Below are positions 10,371 through 19,650 of a stretch of DNA of 44,418 nucleotides, one piece after another. The position numbers were made by a program, and so were the translations under genes. Location: assembly GCA_026987955.1 (NCBI GenBank), contig JALSME010000091.1, positions 1 to 44,418 on the forward strand. The letters run 5' to 3'. The DNA comes from Sulfurospirillum sp. (lineage in GTDB: Bacteria > Campylobacterota > Campylobacteria > Campylobacterales > Sulfurospirillaceae). The notes below the pieces were generated by a model. That model saw nothing but the letters and a program-made list of their open reading frames with translations, was not told the origin of the DNA and searched no databases. Each line of letters begins with the position of its first letter. The first letter of the stretch is position 1.

Positions 10371-12005
10371 TTAGTGATTTACCATACTTTTCGCATGGTT
10401 AACTGCTCTTGCAAAAGTTCTATGCATGTTTTGTTCACCTATCAAAGAAACAATATTGTGCTTTTTTAGTACCTTAAATACCTCATTATTTGTACCAGAT
10501 GTTATAACAATAGTTCCATTGTCTTTAAGAAGTTTTATTGTTGTATAAAAATTATGTATAGCAGTAGCATCAATGAAGCTTACATGACGCATTCTGAGTA
10601 TTAAAATTTTTGCTGATACTCCTCTTTCTTTAATCAGTTCAGCATATTGTTTTGCAGAAGCAAAAAAGAGAGGACCTCCTATCTCGTATACTGCGATACC
10701 TTTTGGTAATTTTTCATAGTTTTCAATATCGTCATCATCACTACTGACAATAATTTCATGCTTATCAACATCGGCCATTCTTTTCATAAAAAGTAATGCA
10801 GATAAAACGACACCCACCTCGATAGCTACTGTTAAGTCTATGACAACTGTTAGAACAAATGTACTAACTAAAACTATATAGTCGTATGGTGAACCTTTTA
10901 AGATTGAAATGAATGATTTGTACTCACTCATATTGAAGGCTACTACAATTAAAATACCAGCAAGAACTGACATAGGAATATGTTTTGCAAAATTCATAAA
11001 AAATAGCATGATTAAAAGTAGTGTGATAGAGTGAACTATACCTGCTATAGGTGTCCTTCCTCCATTTTCTATATTTGTTGCTGTTCTGGCAATAGCCCCA
11101 GTTGCAGGTATACCTCCAAAAAATGGTGTCATAATATTTGCTAATCCTTGTGCAACAAGCTCTGTGTTTGAGCGATGAGCACCGCCTATCATCCCATCTG
11201 CAACAACTGCTGATAAAAGAGATTCTACACTTCCTAGCAATGCAATAACCAGAGCAGGAACTATATAAGTTGTTATGTTTGAGAGTTCAAAATGGGGCAA
11301 GGAAAATGTAATGTCATTTGGTATCGTCTCGAAAAAAGTTTCTATTGTTGTAACTGGTATATTAAAAAGAGTCACAATAAGTGTTAAAACAATCAATGCT
11401 ACAAATGAACCTGGTATTTTTGAATTGATTTTTTTAAAATTTAATGTTATAAATATAGTAGCAATGGTTATGCCTAGAGCATAATAATTTATGTCATTTA
11501 TATGTTCAAAATATACTTGCCATTTATCAAAAAAATCAGCAGGAAGTTTATCTATATTGAAACCAAATGCATCTTTGATTTGTGTAGAAAAGATTACTAC
11601 TGCAATCCCGCTTGTAAAACCAACTATCAAAGGGTGAGGAAAATATTTTAGTAAATTACCTAGTTTTAAAAATCCAAATATCACTAAAATAATACCAGCC
11701 ATGATAGTAGAAATCAAAAGTCCATCTATGCCGTATTGTTGGATGATTCCGTATAGGATTATGATAAAAGCACCCGTTGGTCCGCCTATTTGAACTCTAC
11801 TACCTCCAAATATAGATATAATAAGTCCTGCAACAATAGCAGTGATGATACCTTTTTCAGGAGAAACACCACTCGCCACTGCAAATGCAATAGCAAGGGG
11901 TAATGCTACAACTCCTACAATGCTTCCAGCAATGATATCTTTGATTATTTGCTCTTTAGATATGCCATTTTTTAATAATGTCAATAATTTTGGTTTAAAG
12001 ACCAT
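10371..12005 (-). CDS. SulP family inorganic anion transporter with STAS domain
   Basis: AGSIVGVVALPLAIAFAVASGVSPEKGI; C-terminal STAS LRMRHVSFIDATAIHNF. Confidence 0.92.
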   Translation of the reverse strand: MVFKPKLLTLLKNGISKEQIIKDIIAGSIVGVVALPLAIAFAVASGVSPEKGIITAIVAGLIISIFGGSRVQIGGPTGAFIIILYGIIQQYGIDGLLISTIMAGIILVIFGFLKLGNLLKYFPHPLIVGFTSGIAVVIFSTQIKDAFGFNIDKLPADFFDKWQVYFEHINDINYYALGITIATIFITLNFKKINSKIPGSFVALIVLTLIVTLFNIPVTTIETFFETIPNDITFSLPHFELSNITTYIVPALVIALLGSVESLLSAVVADGMIGGAHRSNTELVAQGLANIMTPFFGGIPATGAIARTATNIENGGRTPIAGIVHSITLLLIMLFFMNFAKHIPMSVLAGILIVVAFNMSEYKSFISILKGSPYDYIVLVSTFVLTVVIDLTVAIEVGVVLSALLFMKRMADVDKHEIIVSSDDDDIENYEKLPKGIAVYEIGGPLFFASAKQYAELIKERGVSAKILILRMRHVSFIDATAIHNFYTTIKLLKDNGTIVITSGTNNEVFKVLKKHNIVSLIGEQNMHRTFARAVNHAKSMVNH

Positions 12006-12007
12006 TG

Positions 12008-12242
12008 TATACCCTTCCTAAATCAAACTAACGCACAACAGGAGAGCAAAGAGGTGTAAGATTTGAATTTAAAAATATGTAGGACTGCTTATTGTGGTTC
12101 AAATATTTTTATATTTAAAGATTATGCCTCTTTGTACTCCCCGTAGGGCGTCTCTATTTTACTCACTCTCTTTGTTAGATAACCTCAACAGTGAACAAAA
12201 TAGAAACGCTGTTATGCGTTAGTTTGATTTAGGATGGGTATA
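12008..12242. repeat. nested fold-back element, copy 1 (MITE-like or structured RNA)
   Basis: 34-nt terminal inverted repeats 12008-12041 / 12209-12242 with 2 mismatches; inner hairpins 12041-12140 and 12147-12210; candidate TATA duplication at both ends; core shared with 39972-40235. Confidence 0.85.
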
Positions 12243-12260
12243 TTTTAATTCCTTTTATTT

Positions 12261-12509
12261 TTAATGTGAAGATACATGTTTAGCTACACAATCTGTTAAA
12301 TATAAGTTTATTAGATTTTGGTATGGTATGTTTGTTTTTGCTGTACTTCTTGCAATTTTTTCTAAACGGTACACCAATGAGTGTTTGATATAAAATGTTC
12401 TGTTTAAAAACAATACTTTTTTTGATTTACTTTTCCATCTCGAACTGTGAAAGAATCCAATCTCAAGCACTATAAAATAGTTTACCAAAATCATCCTAAA
12501 ATTAACCAT
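12261..12509 (-). pseudogene. BrnA/CopG-like antitoxin C-terminal remnant (orphan)
   Basis: C-terminus RLEKIARSTAKTNIPYQNLINLYLTDCVAKH resembles FKKLASEQKVPYQTLINALLRKKLQE of 14953..15180; N-terminal part not recognisable; no toxin partner next to it. Confidence 0.45.
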
Positions 12510-12691
12510 ACTAAAATCATAGATATATTAGAATAACTACTATATAAAAGGTAGTTTGTGGGTATATATAAACAAGGTTTAACATCAGGTTATAAACTAT
12601 ATCTAATTTTAAACATAATATAAATTAAATCATCTAAATGTTTTACAAAATTACTATTTTAGAAAATATTTCTATGAGAGGATAAAAGTAC

Positions 12692-12721
12692 GAAAAGAGA
12701 TGCTTGGCAATATCTCTTTTC
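12692..12721. terminator. hairpin, possible terminator downstream of the cupin gene
   Basis: 10-bp perfect stem gaaaagagat/atctcttttc with 10-nt loop, followed by T-rich DNA. Confidence 0.45.
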
Positions 12722-12827
12722 TATTTTATTATTTGGAGTTAGACTCTTTTTAGGTCTAAATATGAATTTTCGCTTGTTGAAATTATACAGAGCCAAAGTA
12801 AACCATCGGTTAACTTACTAGTATGCC

Positions 12828-13217
12828 TTAGTTTGTTCTTGGATGGCTATATTTAATAAAAACTTCTCCAGGCTTCCAGTCAATATAAACAGAATCTTTT
12901 TTCTCAAGATGAGGAGCTTTTATAAATACGGACTTAAAGGGCTTATCAAACTCATTTATAAACATATGAGCTTCACCTAAATCACACTGAAGATAGTCTC
13001 CCTTCTTAATCACTACTCGCACACCATCAAGATAAACAGCACATTGTCCCTCAAGTACAAAAAAAGACTCCTCTTGTCGTTCGTGTTTATGGCAAGGATG
13101 GCTTTCACCTACACCAATTACTACCACGCCCATATCTACATTTGGACCTTTTGTTAGGTACTTTGGTCCATGCGTTTTAAATCTATACTCATGCTCATTT
13201 TCATTAGTCAACTTCAT
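12828..13217 (-). CDS. cupin domain protein
   Basis: GVGESHPCHKHERQEESFFVLEGQCAVYLDG.....GEAHMFINE cupin motifs. Confidence 0.85.
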   Translation of the reverse strand: MKLTNENEHEYRFKTHGPKYLTKGPNVDMGVVVIGVGESHPCHKHERQEESFFVLEGQCAVYLDGVRVVIKKGDYLQCDLGEAHMFINEFDKPFKSVFIKAPHLEKKDSVYIDWKPGEVFIKYSHPRTN

Positions 13218-13300
13218 CTAACTTCTCCTTTTTAGGAATAAAATATCTAAACAATTCTCCTCACTAAATCCTTACTTTTAGTAAGAAAAAACTTTTAGTT

Positions 13301-14854
13301 TTATAATCCTGGTGCTTTCCACAATGATGTAGCTATATTTTGATCTACAAGTTTTAGCTGTATCTCATAAGCTTTTTGCCAATTTGACTGTATATCATTA
13401 TATATTTTATGATTTTTCATATTTGGTTTATAGGTTTTATCCCATTGTACTAACTCTTTTACTGCAGATTTTAAATCAGCATAAATTCCCACTCCAACTC
13501 CAGCGGCCATGCTTGCGCCTAGTGCTGTTGCCTCTGTTACTTTTGGAATTTTGACTTTACAACCTAAGATATCTGCTAAAGTTTGGCACCAAAGCTCACC
13601 CTTGCTTGCACCTCCAGCGAAAACTACTGAGTTGATTTTTAAACCACTAAACTCTTTTATCTTATCTAGGTTTATTTTTGAAACTATACAAGCATTTTCT
13701 TGAAGAGATTTAAACATGCTATATTTGTTACATGTAGAGGGGTCTAACGAAAGATTTAAAAAACTTGGGCTTGCATGATACCACTTGCCGTATTTCATGC
13801 TATCTGAAAATATAGGAATAATTCCATAAGACCCAACTGGTACACTTCTGCTCTTCTCTTCAAGCAAGGCATAAGCATCTATATTTCTCTCTTTTGCTTC
13901 GATTTTTTCCAAATCACAAAATGCATCTCTAAACCACCTCATCACAAGACCGCTAAAAAAGGTAATACCCTCTGCCTGAGAAAGACCGTCTACAACATGA
14001 GGATTTACTCTGATGCTCATGTCTTTTGGAGGAAGAGTTGTACTTGGTATATTTACTACTTGTTGCCAAAAAGAGCCGCCAAGGATTGCTACTTGCCCCT
14101 CTTCGACCACTCCAAGACCAGCAGAGCCAAGCTGAACATCTCCTCCGCCCATGACCACTTTAGTGTTTTTGCTTAGTCCAGAGTCTTTGCATGTAACGCT
14201 GCCCATGAGAGTTCCCACTTCTAAAGTCGGTGGAAAAATCGTATCTTTTATGCCAACTTTAGTGGCCATATCACTTATCCAATCACGGTTTTTTAGAGAA
14301 AATATCCCTGTTGTCCCACCATTGCTAGGGTCAGTTGCTATCACGCCACTCAAACGAGCTAAAATCCAATCTCCAATCATGGATATTTTCGCAACTTTCT
14401 CATAAACTTCAGGTCGATTATTTTTTAGCCACAAAATTCGAGGCAAAGCCCCAAGAGCAAAAGTTTGACCACTAAGCTCATAAAACTCCTCTTCTATGCC
14501 CTTAAAGTTCTCTTTTAAAAATCTAACTTCTTTGTCTGCTCTAGCATCCACATTTGCAACTGCCCAAAGCTCTTTACCGCTATCATCGTAAAGTACAATT
14601 CCCTCACGCATACTTGTTGCACTCACTGCGGCTATATCTTTTGGACAAAGAGAGGCTACATGTAGAGCCTCTTTTATACATGAACAAACTAGACGCCAGT
14701 TTTTTTTACAATCAAAACTCATGCTATTTGGAACATCCTGCTCTTCAATATGTGTCCACTCTCTTTGCCCAACACTTATCTGTTTGCCCAAAGTATCAAA
14801 TATAACAGCCCGAACACTTCCTGTTCCTGCGTCTATCGCCATCAAGTATTGCAT
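13301..14854 (-). CDS. lsrK: FGGY-family carbohydrate kinase, resembles autoinducer-2 kinase LsrK
   Basis: AIDAGTGSVRAVIFDTLGKQISVGQREWTHIEEQDVPNSMSFDCKKNW matches the LsrK N-terminal pattern from memory; FAGGASKGELWCQTLADILG. Confidence 0.75.
   Translation of the reverse strand: MQYLMAIDAGTGSVRAVIFDTLGKQISVGQREWTHIEEQDVPNSMSFDCKKNWRLVCSCIKEALHVASLCPKDIAAVSATSMREGIVLYDDSGKELWAVANVDARADKEVRFLKENFKGIEEEFYELSGQTFALGALPRILWLKNNRPEVYEKVAKISMIGDWILARLSGVIATDPSNGGTTGIFSLKNRDWISDMATKVGIKDTIFPPTLEVGTLMGSVTCKDSGLSKNTKVVMGGGDVQLGSAGLGVVEEGQVAILGGSFWQQVVNIPSTTLPPKDMSIRVNPHVVDGLSQAEGITFFSGLVMRWFRDAFCDLEKIEAKERNIDAYALLEEKSRSVPVGSYGIIPIFSDSMKYGKWYHASPSFLNLSLDPSTCNKYSMFKSLQENACIVSKINLDKIKEFSGLKINSVVFAGGASKGELWCQTLADILGCKVKIPKVTEATALGASMAAGVGVGIYADLKSAVKELVQWDKTYKPNMKNHKIYNDIQSNWQKAYEIQLKLVDQNIATSLWKAPGL
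13729..13739. repeat. iterated palindrome, half-copy TACATGTAGAG
   Basis: gtTACATGTAGAGgg; encodes STCN. Confidence 0.75.
14657..14667. repeat. iterated palindrome, half-copy TACATGTAGAG
   Basis: gaggcTACATGTAGAGcctc; encodes ALHVA. Confidence 0.8.
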
Positions 14855-14952
14855 TTAAATTTCCTTTATAAATGAAAATAACTAGAGTGGTATTTTCTTA
14901 TTATTTGAGCTAAAATCTATATCAACTGCCAAGTAACTGCTGCTCTATCTTG

Positions 14953-15180
14953 TTATACTTCTTGTAACTTCTTTCTTAGAAGTGCATTGATAAGTGTTTG
15001 ATATGGAACCTTTTGCTCACTTGCTAATTTTTTAAAATACAAAACAATGTCATTATCAAGTCTTAAAGAAACTGGTATCTTTTTAGGCTCATAAAATCTA
15101 CCTCTCACTCCATCATTAAAGTCATACTCATCCAACATTTCATAATCATCAAATTTTTCTCTCCCTTTAATGCTGCTCAT
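14953..15180 (-). CDS. BrnA/CopG-like antitoxin
   Basis: MSSIKGREKFDDYEMLDEYDF..ISLRLDN-like IPVSLRLDNDIVLYFKKLASEQKVPYQTLINALLRKKL; start placed at internal Met overlapping BrnT end by 14 bp. Confidence 0.8.
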   Translation of the reverse strand: MSSIKGREKFDDYEMLDEYDFNDGVRGRFYEPKKIPVSLRLDNDIVLYFKKLASEQKVPYQTLINALLRKKLQEV

Positions 15181-15451
15181 AAAAAGTCCTTTCTTTTTGA
15201 TTTGCTTTTCTAGCACTTATTATTCTAATAATCTCTTTGCCATCTTCATTGAAAAATATATTGGCAACAACCAAGATTTTCTCTTTAGTTGTTGTGCCCA
15301 ATGTAATCCATCTCTCTTCAAAATAATCAAATCTGTAATCAAGTTTTGAAATATGTAAAGGGTCTAAAAAAACTTCTTTTGCTTCTCCAAAACTAACTTG
15401 ATGATTTCTAATATTTAGACTATTTTTATCATCATTCCATTCAAATTTCAA
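15167..15451 (-). CDS. BrnT family toxin
   Basis: KFEWNDDKNSLNIRNHQVSFGEAKEVF ... RWITLGTTTKEKILVVANIF...IIRIISARKANQKER. Confidence 0.88.
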   Translation of the reverse strand: MKFEWNDDKNSLNIRNHQVSFGEAKEVFLDPLHISKLDYRFDYFEERWITLGTTTKEKILVVANIFFNEDGKEIIRIISARKANQKERTFYEQH

Positions 15452-15503
15452 AATATCACCTTTGTATCATCTGAAACATTATAGCATTTTTGTATTTACA
15501 ATG

Positions 15504-16655
15504 TCAATATTTTCTCAATTTTGCTTGTTCTAATTCCCAATATTCCATCTCGAAGCAGTCTTTTAGGCTGATTCCTTGGTAGCCTCCTAGTTTATCTGCT
15601 CTTAAGACTGCTAGCATTGTGTGCTCTACTATGTCGTTTAAGATGATTGCTTCTTTTTCGTTTTTACCAAAAGTTACTACTCCAAAGTTTTTTATGACTG
15701 CATAGTTTGGAGCTGGGTTTAGCATGATTTCATCTTTTTTAAACTCTTCAAAGTAGTTTTTATAGTTTTCTATAAACTTCTCTAAAGAACTTTCTAGGCT
15801 ATCATCTTCTACTACTAGTGGAACTCTTTTTGTTCTTATGATGTGCTCTGGTGTCAAAACTCCACGAGTTGCAAACTCTACAAGGTTTTCTTGTGAAGCA
15901 TAGTGCAAAGCCAGTGGACTCTTGTTTACATGTAGAGCTATCTCATGACCTTTTGTATTTTCCATCAAACTTTTTAATTTATCTAGATTTAGATTGTACT
16001 CTACATGTAGAGGTGTTATGTCTAGTTTTGCATTTTGCTCTAAAAAATCCTCTGCCGTGCTTACCGCTTCTATCATCTTGTCATACGATTTTTTTGCGTC
16101 ATTATCGAAGGTAAAGATACCGTGATTGTGCAAAATGATGCCTTTGCATTTTGACCAGTCAAAATCTTGTGTCATTTCGTAGATGGTTTTTGCTAGTATG
16201 AAGCCAGGCATGACATAGGGAACTATAAGAAAATCTGGATAGAGATTTTTTATATGCTTTTGTCCATTTTTGGAGTTTGAGATAGTCACTACCGCATCTG
16301 CATGTGTATGGTCAACTACTTTGAAAGGTATGAGCGCATGAAGTATGGCTTCAACTGAAGGATTTGGGGCAGATTTGTCTATCATAGCTGCTTTTTGTCC
16401 GCTTACCATGTCAGTGTCGCTTAGTGTGTCTAACTTTGCCATGTCTAAAAGTGTTTTCATTTTCACAGGAGCAAATCCCTCTGCCTTGATAGAAACCAAA
16501 TCCCAGCCACTTCCCTTTACGAACAAAATCTCTTCGCCATCAACTTGCGATTTTACAGAGGTATTTCCACCACCGTGAAGTACAAGCTCATCACTCTGAC
16601 CAAGTAAGTTTGAGGTAAAAACCCGTAAGTTTATATCGTTCCATAAGTTTTTCAT
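15504..16655 (-). CDS. class II aldolase/adducin family protein (rhamnulose-1-phosphate aldolase-like domain)
   Basis: LHGGGNTSVK, VDHTHADAVVTISN, GIILHNHGIFTFDNDA. Confidence 0.85.
   Translation of the reverse strand: MKNLWNDINLRVFTSNLLGQSDELVLHGGGNTSVKSQVDGEEILFVKGSGWDLVSIKAEGFAPVKMKTLLDMAKLDTLSDTDMVSGQKAAMIDKSAPNPSVEAILHALIPFKVVDHTHADAVVTISNSKNGQKHIKNLYPDFLIVPYVMPGFILAKTIYEMTQDFDWSKCKGIILHNHGIFTFDNDAKKSYDKMIEAVSTAEDFLEQNAKLDITPLHVEYNLNLDKLKSLMENTKGHEIALHVNKSPLALHYASQENLVEFATRGVLTPEHIIRTKRVPLVVEDDSLESSLEKFIENYKNYFEEFKKDEIMLNPAPNYAVIKNFGVVTFGKNEKEAIILNDIVEHTMLAVLRADKLGGYQGISLKDCFEMEYWELEQAKLRKY
15927..15937. repeat. iterated palindrome, half-copy TACATGTAGAG
   Basis: tgttTACATGTAGAGcta; encodes ALHVN. 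Confidence 0.8.
15999..16012. repeat. iterated palindrome, perfect CTCTACATGTAGAG
   Basis: Exact 14-mer; encodes LHVE in the aldolase gene. Confidence 0.9.
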
Positions 16656-16936
16656 AATACCTCTAAATCATCAGAAAATTTCTCAGCACAGTATGGCTCA
16701 AAATTTGACTTATAGTAAGCATAGTGAGCTGAAAGCTTATGACCATCTAGTGCTTTTTCGTCTCTCCATGACTCTAAAACTATAAACTTCTTTGGATTCT
16801 CTTTTAGCTGGCATATCTCATAAAAAAGGCAGCCATCTTCTTCTTGTGAGGCTTTCACCATAGTTGTTAAAAGTTCTTTCATCTTCTCAATACCGTCATC
16901 TTTTGCTATAAATGTTACCTGTTTTGTGATTGTCAT
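16652..16936 (-). CDS. ABM (antibiotic biosynthesis monooxygenase)/LsrG-like small protein
   Basis: VKASQEEDGCLFYEICQLKENPKKFIVLESWRDEKALDGHKLSAHYAYY; 4-bp overlap with the aldolase. Confidence 0.8.
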   Translation of the reverse strand: MTITKQVTFIAKDDGIEKMKELLTTMVKASQEEDGCLFYEICQLKENPKKFIVLESWRDEKALDGHKLSAHYAYYKSNFEPYCAEKFSDDLEVL

Positions 16937-17037
16937 GACTAACTCCAGTTTTTTTGAAAGTTTAACATTTTATTGGTTAAAAAGAAAATGTGATATTTTT
17001 ATGTCAATTTAACTTTAAATTGATTATGATAAACATT

Positions 17038-18591
17038 ATGAATAAAAACTTACAAACAGTCTTCACTTATCATGAAGAGACAAAACACGCACATCACAAA
17101 TACGCTAGGTCTTTAGGCTTCATGGATTGGGCAAATCAGCCTAATCCGTATAGGGCTTACAAAGGTGCTCTACATGTAGAGCTTCCAATCACGCTTCAAA
17201 ATCCTACACCTCCTTATCATCTGATATTTGGTGATGAGATTCCCTCAGCTCCTTTGCTTTGCCAATCAGTATCGCAACTTATGCAGTTTTCTATGGGTAT
17301 TTCGGCTATGAAATCAGATGGGGTAAATGAGTGGGCTTTGAGGTGCAATGCCTCAAGTGGAAACCTGCATCCAAGTGAGGCTTATCTTATCTTGCCTCCA
17401 ATACAAAACATACATACACATACAACCATCTCTCACTATGCTCCCAAAAATCACTCTTTAGAGATACTCAACGAACTTGACTCAAGCATTTGGGAGACTC
17501 TACCAAAGGGCTCATTTTTTGTAGCACTTAGCTCGATTGTTTACAGAGAGGTCTGGAAGTATGGAGAGAGAGCTTTTAGATATGTAAATCTAGATGCTGG
17601 TCATGCTCTTCGCTCAGTTCAGATAAGTGCAAAAACACTTGGCTGGAAGTGCAGGTACATGAGTGAAGTTTGTGATGAAACTCTAGCCAAACTGCTTGGA
17701 TTTGACCAAAAAGAGAGATTTAGTGAGAGTGAGATTCCTGATATGTTGCTTCTAATCACTCCTGATGAGTATTTGGGTGTTGTAGATATCTCAAAACTTA
17801 CTCCAAGTAAATTTGACTCGATTGCAACAAATATAGCCCAAGAGTACCAAAACTGGCCACTTATAGAAGAGATAGAAAAAGCAACCTCTTCATCTCAAGG
17901 CAATGTGTATGAAAAAAATCAGCAAGTCATCATAAAAAGAGAGCCTTCAAAAGAGTCAAAAGAGGTAATACTAAAAAGAAGAAGTGCTCAGATGATGGAC
18001 AAGGACAACAACCATATCTCATTTAAAAATTTCAAAACCATACTTCAAAGCACAAAAGAGAGCTTTAATGGGTTTGAGAACTTAGCCAATCTTGTGATAT
18101 TTGTCCATAATGTTGAGGAATTAAAGTCTGGGTTATATGTTTTTGTAAGAGCAAAAAGCCAGCTAGAAGATTTAAAATCATCTTTTAGAGAAGACTTTTT
18201 ATGGGAAGAAGTGAGTGAAGATTTATACGCTCTTTCATATGGAGATTTTCGTACAACTGCTAAAAGCATATCTTGCGGACAAGGCATAGCAAGTGATGGA
18301 GCTTTTTCACTGGGCATGTTATGTCCATTTGCAGATGAGATTATAGAGCATGGTGCACATAGATACAAAGAGCTGTATTGGGAGTGTGGAGCGATAGGGC
18401 AACAACTCTACCTTGAAGCCACAGCAGTCGGTTTTCAAGCAACTGGTATCGGTTGTTATTTAGATGATATTTTTCACGATTTGTTAGGATTGAAGTCAAA
18501 CAAATTTCAATCTCTATACCACTTTACCATAGGAAAAGGTTTGGTTGATAGTAGGGTTTTAACAAAAGAATTATATAGGGATAGAACATGA
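17038..18591 (+). CDS. SagB/ThcOx-like nitroreductase family oxidoreductase
   Basis: N-term HKYARSLGFMDWANQPNPYRAYKGA, ALRCNASSGNLHPSEAYLI, LDAGHALRSVQISAKTLGW and a second nitroreductase-like half (LYLEATAVGFQATGIGCYLDD). Met at 17038 preferred over ORF start 16990. Confidence 0.8.
   Translation: MNKNLQTVFTYHEETKHAHHKYARSLGFMDWANQPNPYRAYKGALHVELPITLQNPTPPYHLIFGDEIPSAPLLCQSVSQLMQFSMGISAMKSDGVNEWALRCNASSGNLHPSEAYLILPPIQNIHTHTTISHYAPKNHSLEILNELDSSIWETLPKGSFFVALSSIVYREVWKYGERAFRYVNLDAGHALRSVQISAKTLGWKCRYMSEVCDETLAKLLGFDQKERFSESEIPDMLLLITPDEYLGVVDISKLTPSKFDSIATNIAQEYQNWPLIEEIEKATSSSQGNVYEKNQQVIIKREPSKESKEVILKRRSAQMMDKDNNHISFKNFKTILQSTKESFNGFENLANLVIFVHNVEELKSGLYVFVRAKSQLEDLKSSFREDFLWEEVSEDLYALSYGDFRTTAKSISCGQGIASDGAFSLGMLCPFADEIIEHGAHRYKELYWECGAIGQQLYLEATAVGFQATGIGCYLDDIFHDLLGLKSNKFQSLYHFTIGKGLVDSRVLTKELYRDRT
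17167..17182. repeat. iterated palindrome, perfect GCTCTACATGTAGAGC
   Basis: 16-bp perfect palindrome; encodes ALHVEL. Confidence 0.9.
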
Positions 18592-19649
18592 ATGAAATTA
18601 CAAAAAAAGATAGAATAAAAGGTGCATTTTTTGGAGCTATTACAGGAGATGCTTTGTGTTTAGGAAGTCACTATGAGTATGATGCTCCTAAGATTTATGC
18701 TGCTTATGGGAACAAACCGATAGAAAAGTTTATGTCGCCTGGCGAGATGATGGGTGGACAGACTCACGGTATTGGTTGGGGTGCACAAAACTATCACCCT
18801 GGTAAAAAAGCTGGAGGAACTACTGACTATGGGGATTATAACATTCTTATTTTAGAGCACCTATCTTCACTGCCTGATTCCCCACAACCTTTTGATGTAG
18901 AAAAACTTCTTCCTCACTGGATGAATCGCTTGGAAAACAACTGGGGTTCTTGGATATGCACTATGACAAAAGAGACCTATGCCCAAGTTAAACAAGGTGT
19001 GAGCGTTGAGCATCTCGGAGGTAGATCAAACGCTATGGCTTTGCGTCACGCAGCTGCCTATGCTTACTATGATAGTGAAGAAGAGATTGTGGATATTGCT
19101 AAAAAGAGTATGTTTACGCATAGAGATACTCATGCTCTTGGTGGTGGTGAGTTTTTTGCTCGTGTTACTTTTCGCGTCCTTGGTGGACAAACTCCTCAAA
19201 AAGCTATAACTGATGTTGCAAAACAGATGGGCGGTTTTTTTGAGAGTAAAGTTGCTCAAGCAGTGGCAAAAGTAGAAGAAGCGACAGATAAAAATAGCCG
19301 ACTCTCGCATGAGAAGTTTGTCGATGATTTAGCACTTACAAGCATGGCAAGACTTTGGGATGTAGGTCGCTCTGAGCCTATAAAAGTAGGAAAAGCAAGT
19401 CCAACAGAAGGCACACTCCCTGGTGCAGTTTACTTTATACTCAAATATTCAGAGCAAAAAGATGCTCTTAGAGTTGCCCTGCAAGCCAATACTATGGTTG
19501 GTGGCGATAACGCTTCTCGTTCTATTGCAATTGGCATGGTTCTTGGTGCTTATTGTGGAGTAAATGCTATTCCCCAAGAGTGGAAAGATAGTTTAGATGA
19601 GTGGGACTACTGTGAAGAGATGCTAGGTCAACTTCCTTTGCTAAGATAA
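18588..19649 (+). CDS. ADP-ribosylglycohydrolase family protein
   Basis: KGAFFGAITGDALCLGSHYEYD, MVGGDNASRSIAIGMVLGAYCG; 4-bp overlap with upstream gene. Confidence 0.85.
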   Translation: MNEITKKDRIKGAFFGAITGDALCLGSHYEYDAPKIYAAYGNKPIEKFMSPGEMMGGQTHGIGWGAQNYHPGKKAGGTTDYGDYNILILEHLSSLPDSPQPFDVEKLLPHWMNRLENNWGSWICTMTKETYAQVKQGVSVEHLGGRSNAMALRHAAAYAYYDSEEEIVDIAKKSMFTHRDTHALGGGEFFARVTFRVLGGQTPQKAITDVAKQMGGFFESKVAQAVAKVEEATDKNSRLSHEKFVDDLALTSMARLWDVGRSEPIKVGKASPTEGTLPGAVYFILKYSEQKDALRVALQANTMVGGDNASRSIAIGMVLGAYCGVNAIPQEWKDSLDEWDYCEEMLGQLPLLR

Positions 19650-19650
19650 T

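Noticed and set aside
12008-12242. Integron attC site (GTTATGCGTTAG motif in a palindromic stem)
   Set aside because: Superficial resemblance only: too long, no strict GTTRRRY/RYYYAAC core pair, no cassette array or integrase in the window.
12008-12242. Simple bidirectional transcription terminator
   Set aside because: Far longer than a terminator, two inner hairpins, no terminal U-tract, and homologous to an element at another locus.
14953-15216. 87-aa version of the antitoxin (MLEKQIKKKGLF...)
   Set aside because: The first 12 residues are read-through of the BrnT 3' end; internal Met at 15180 is the more likely start.
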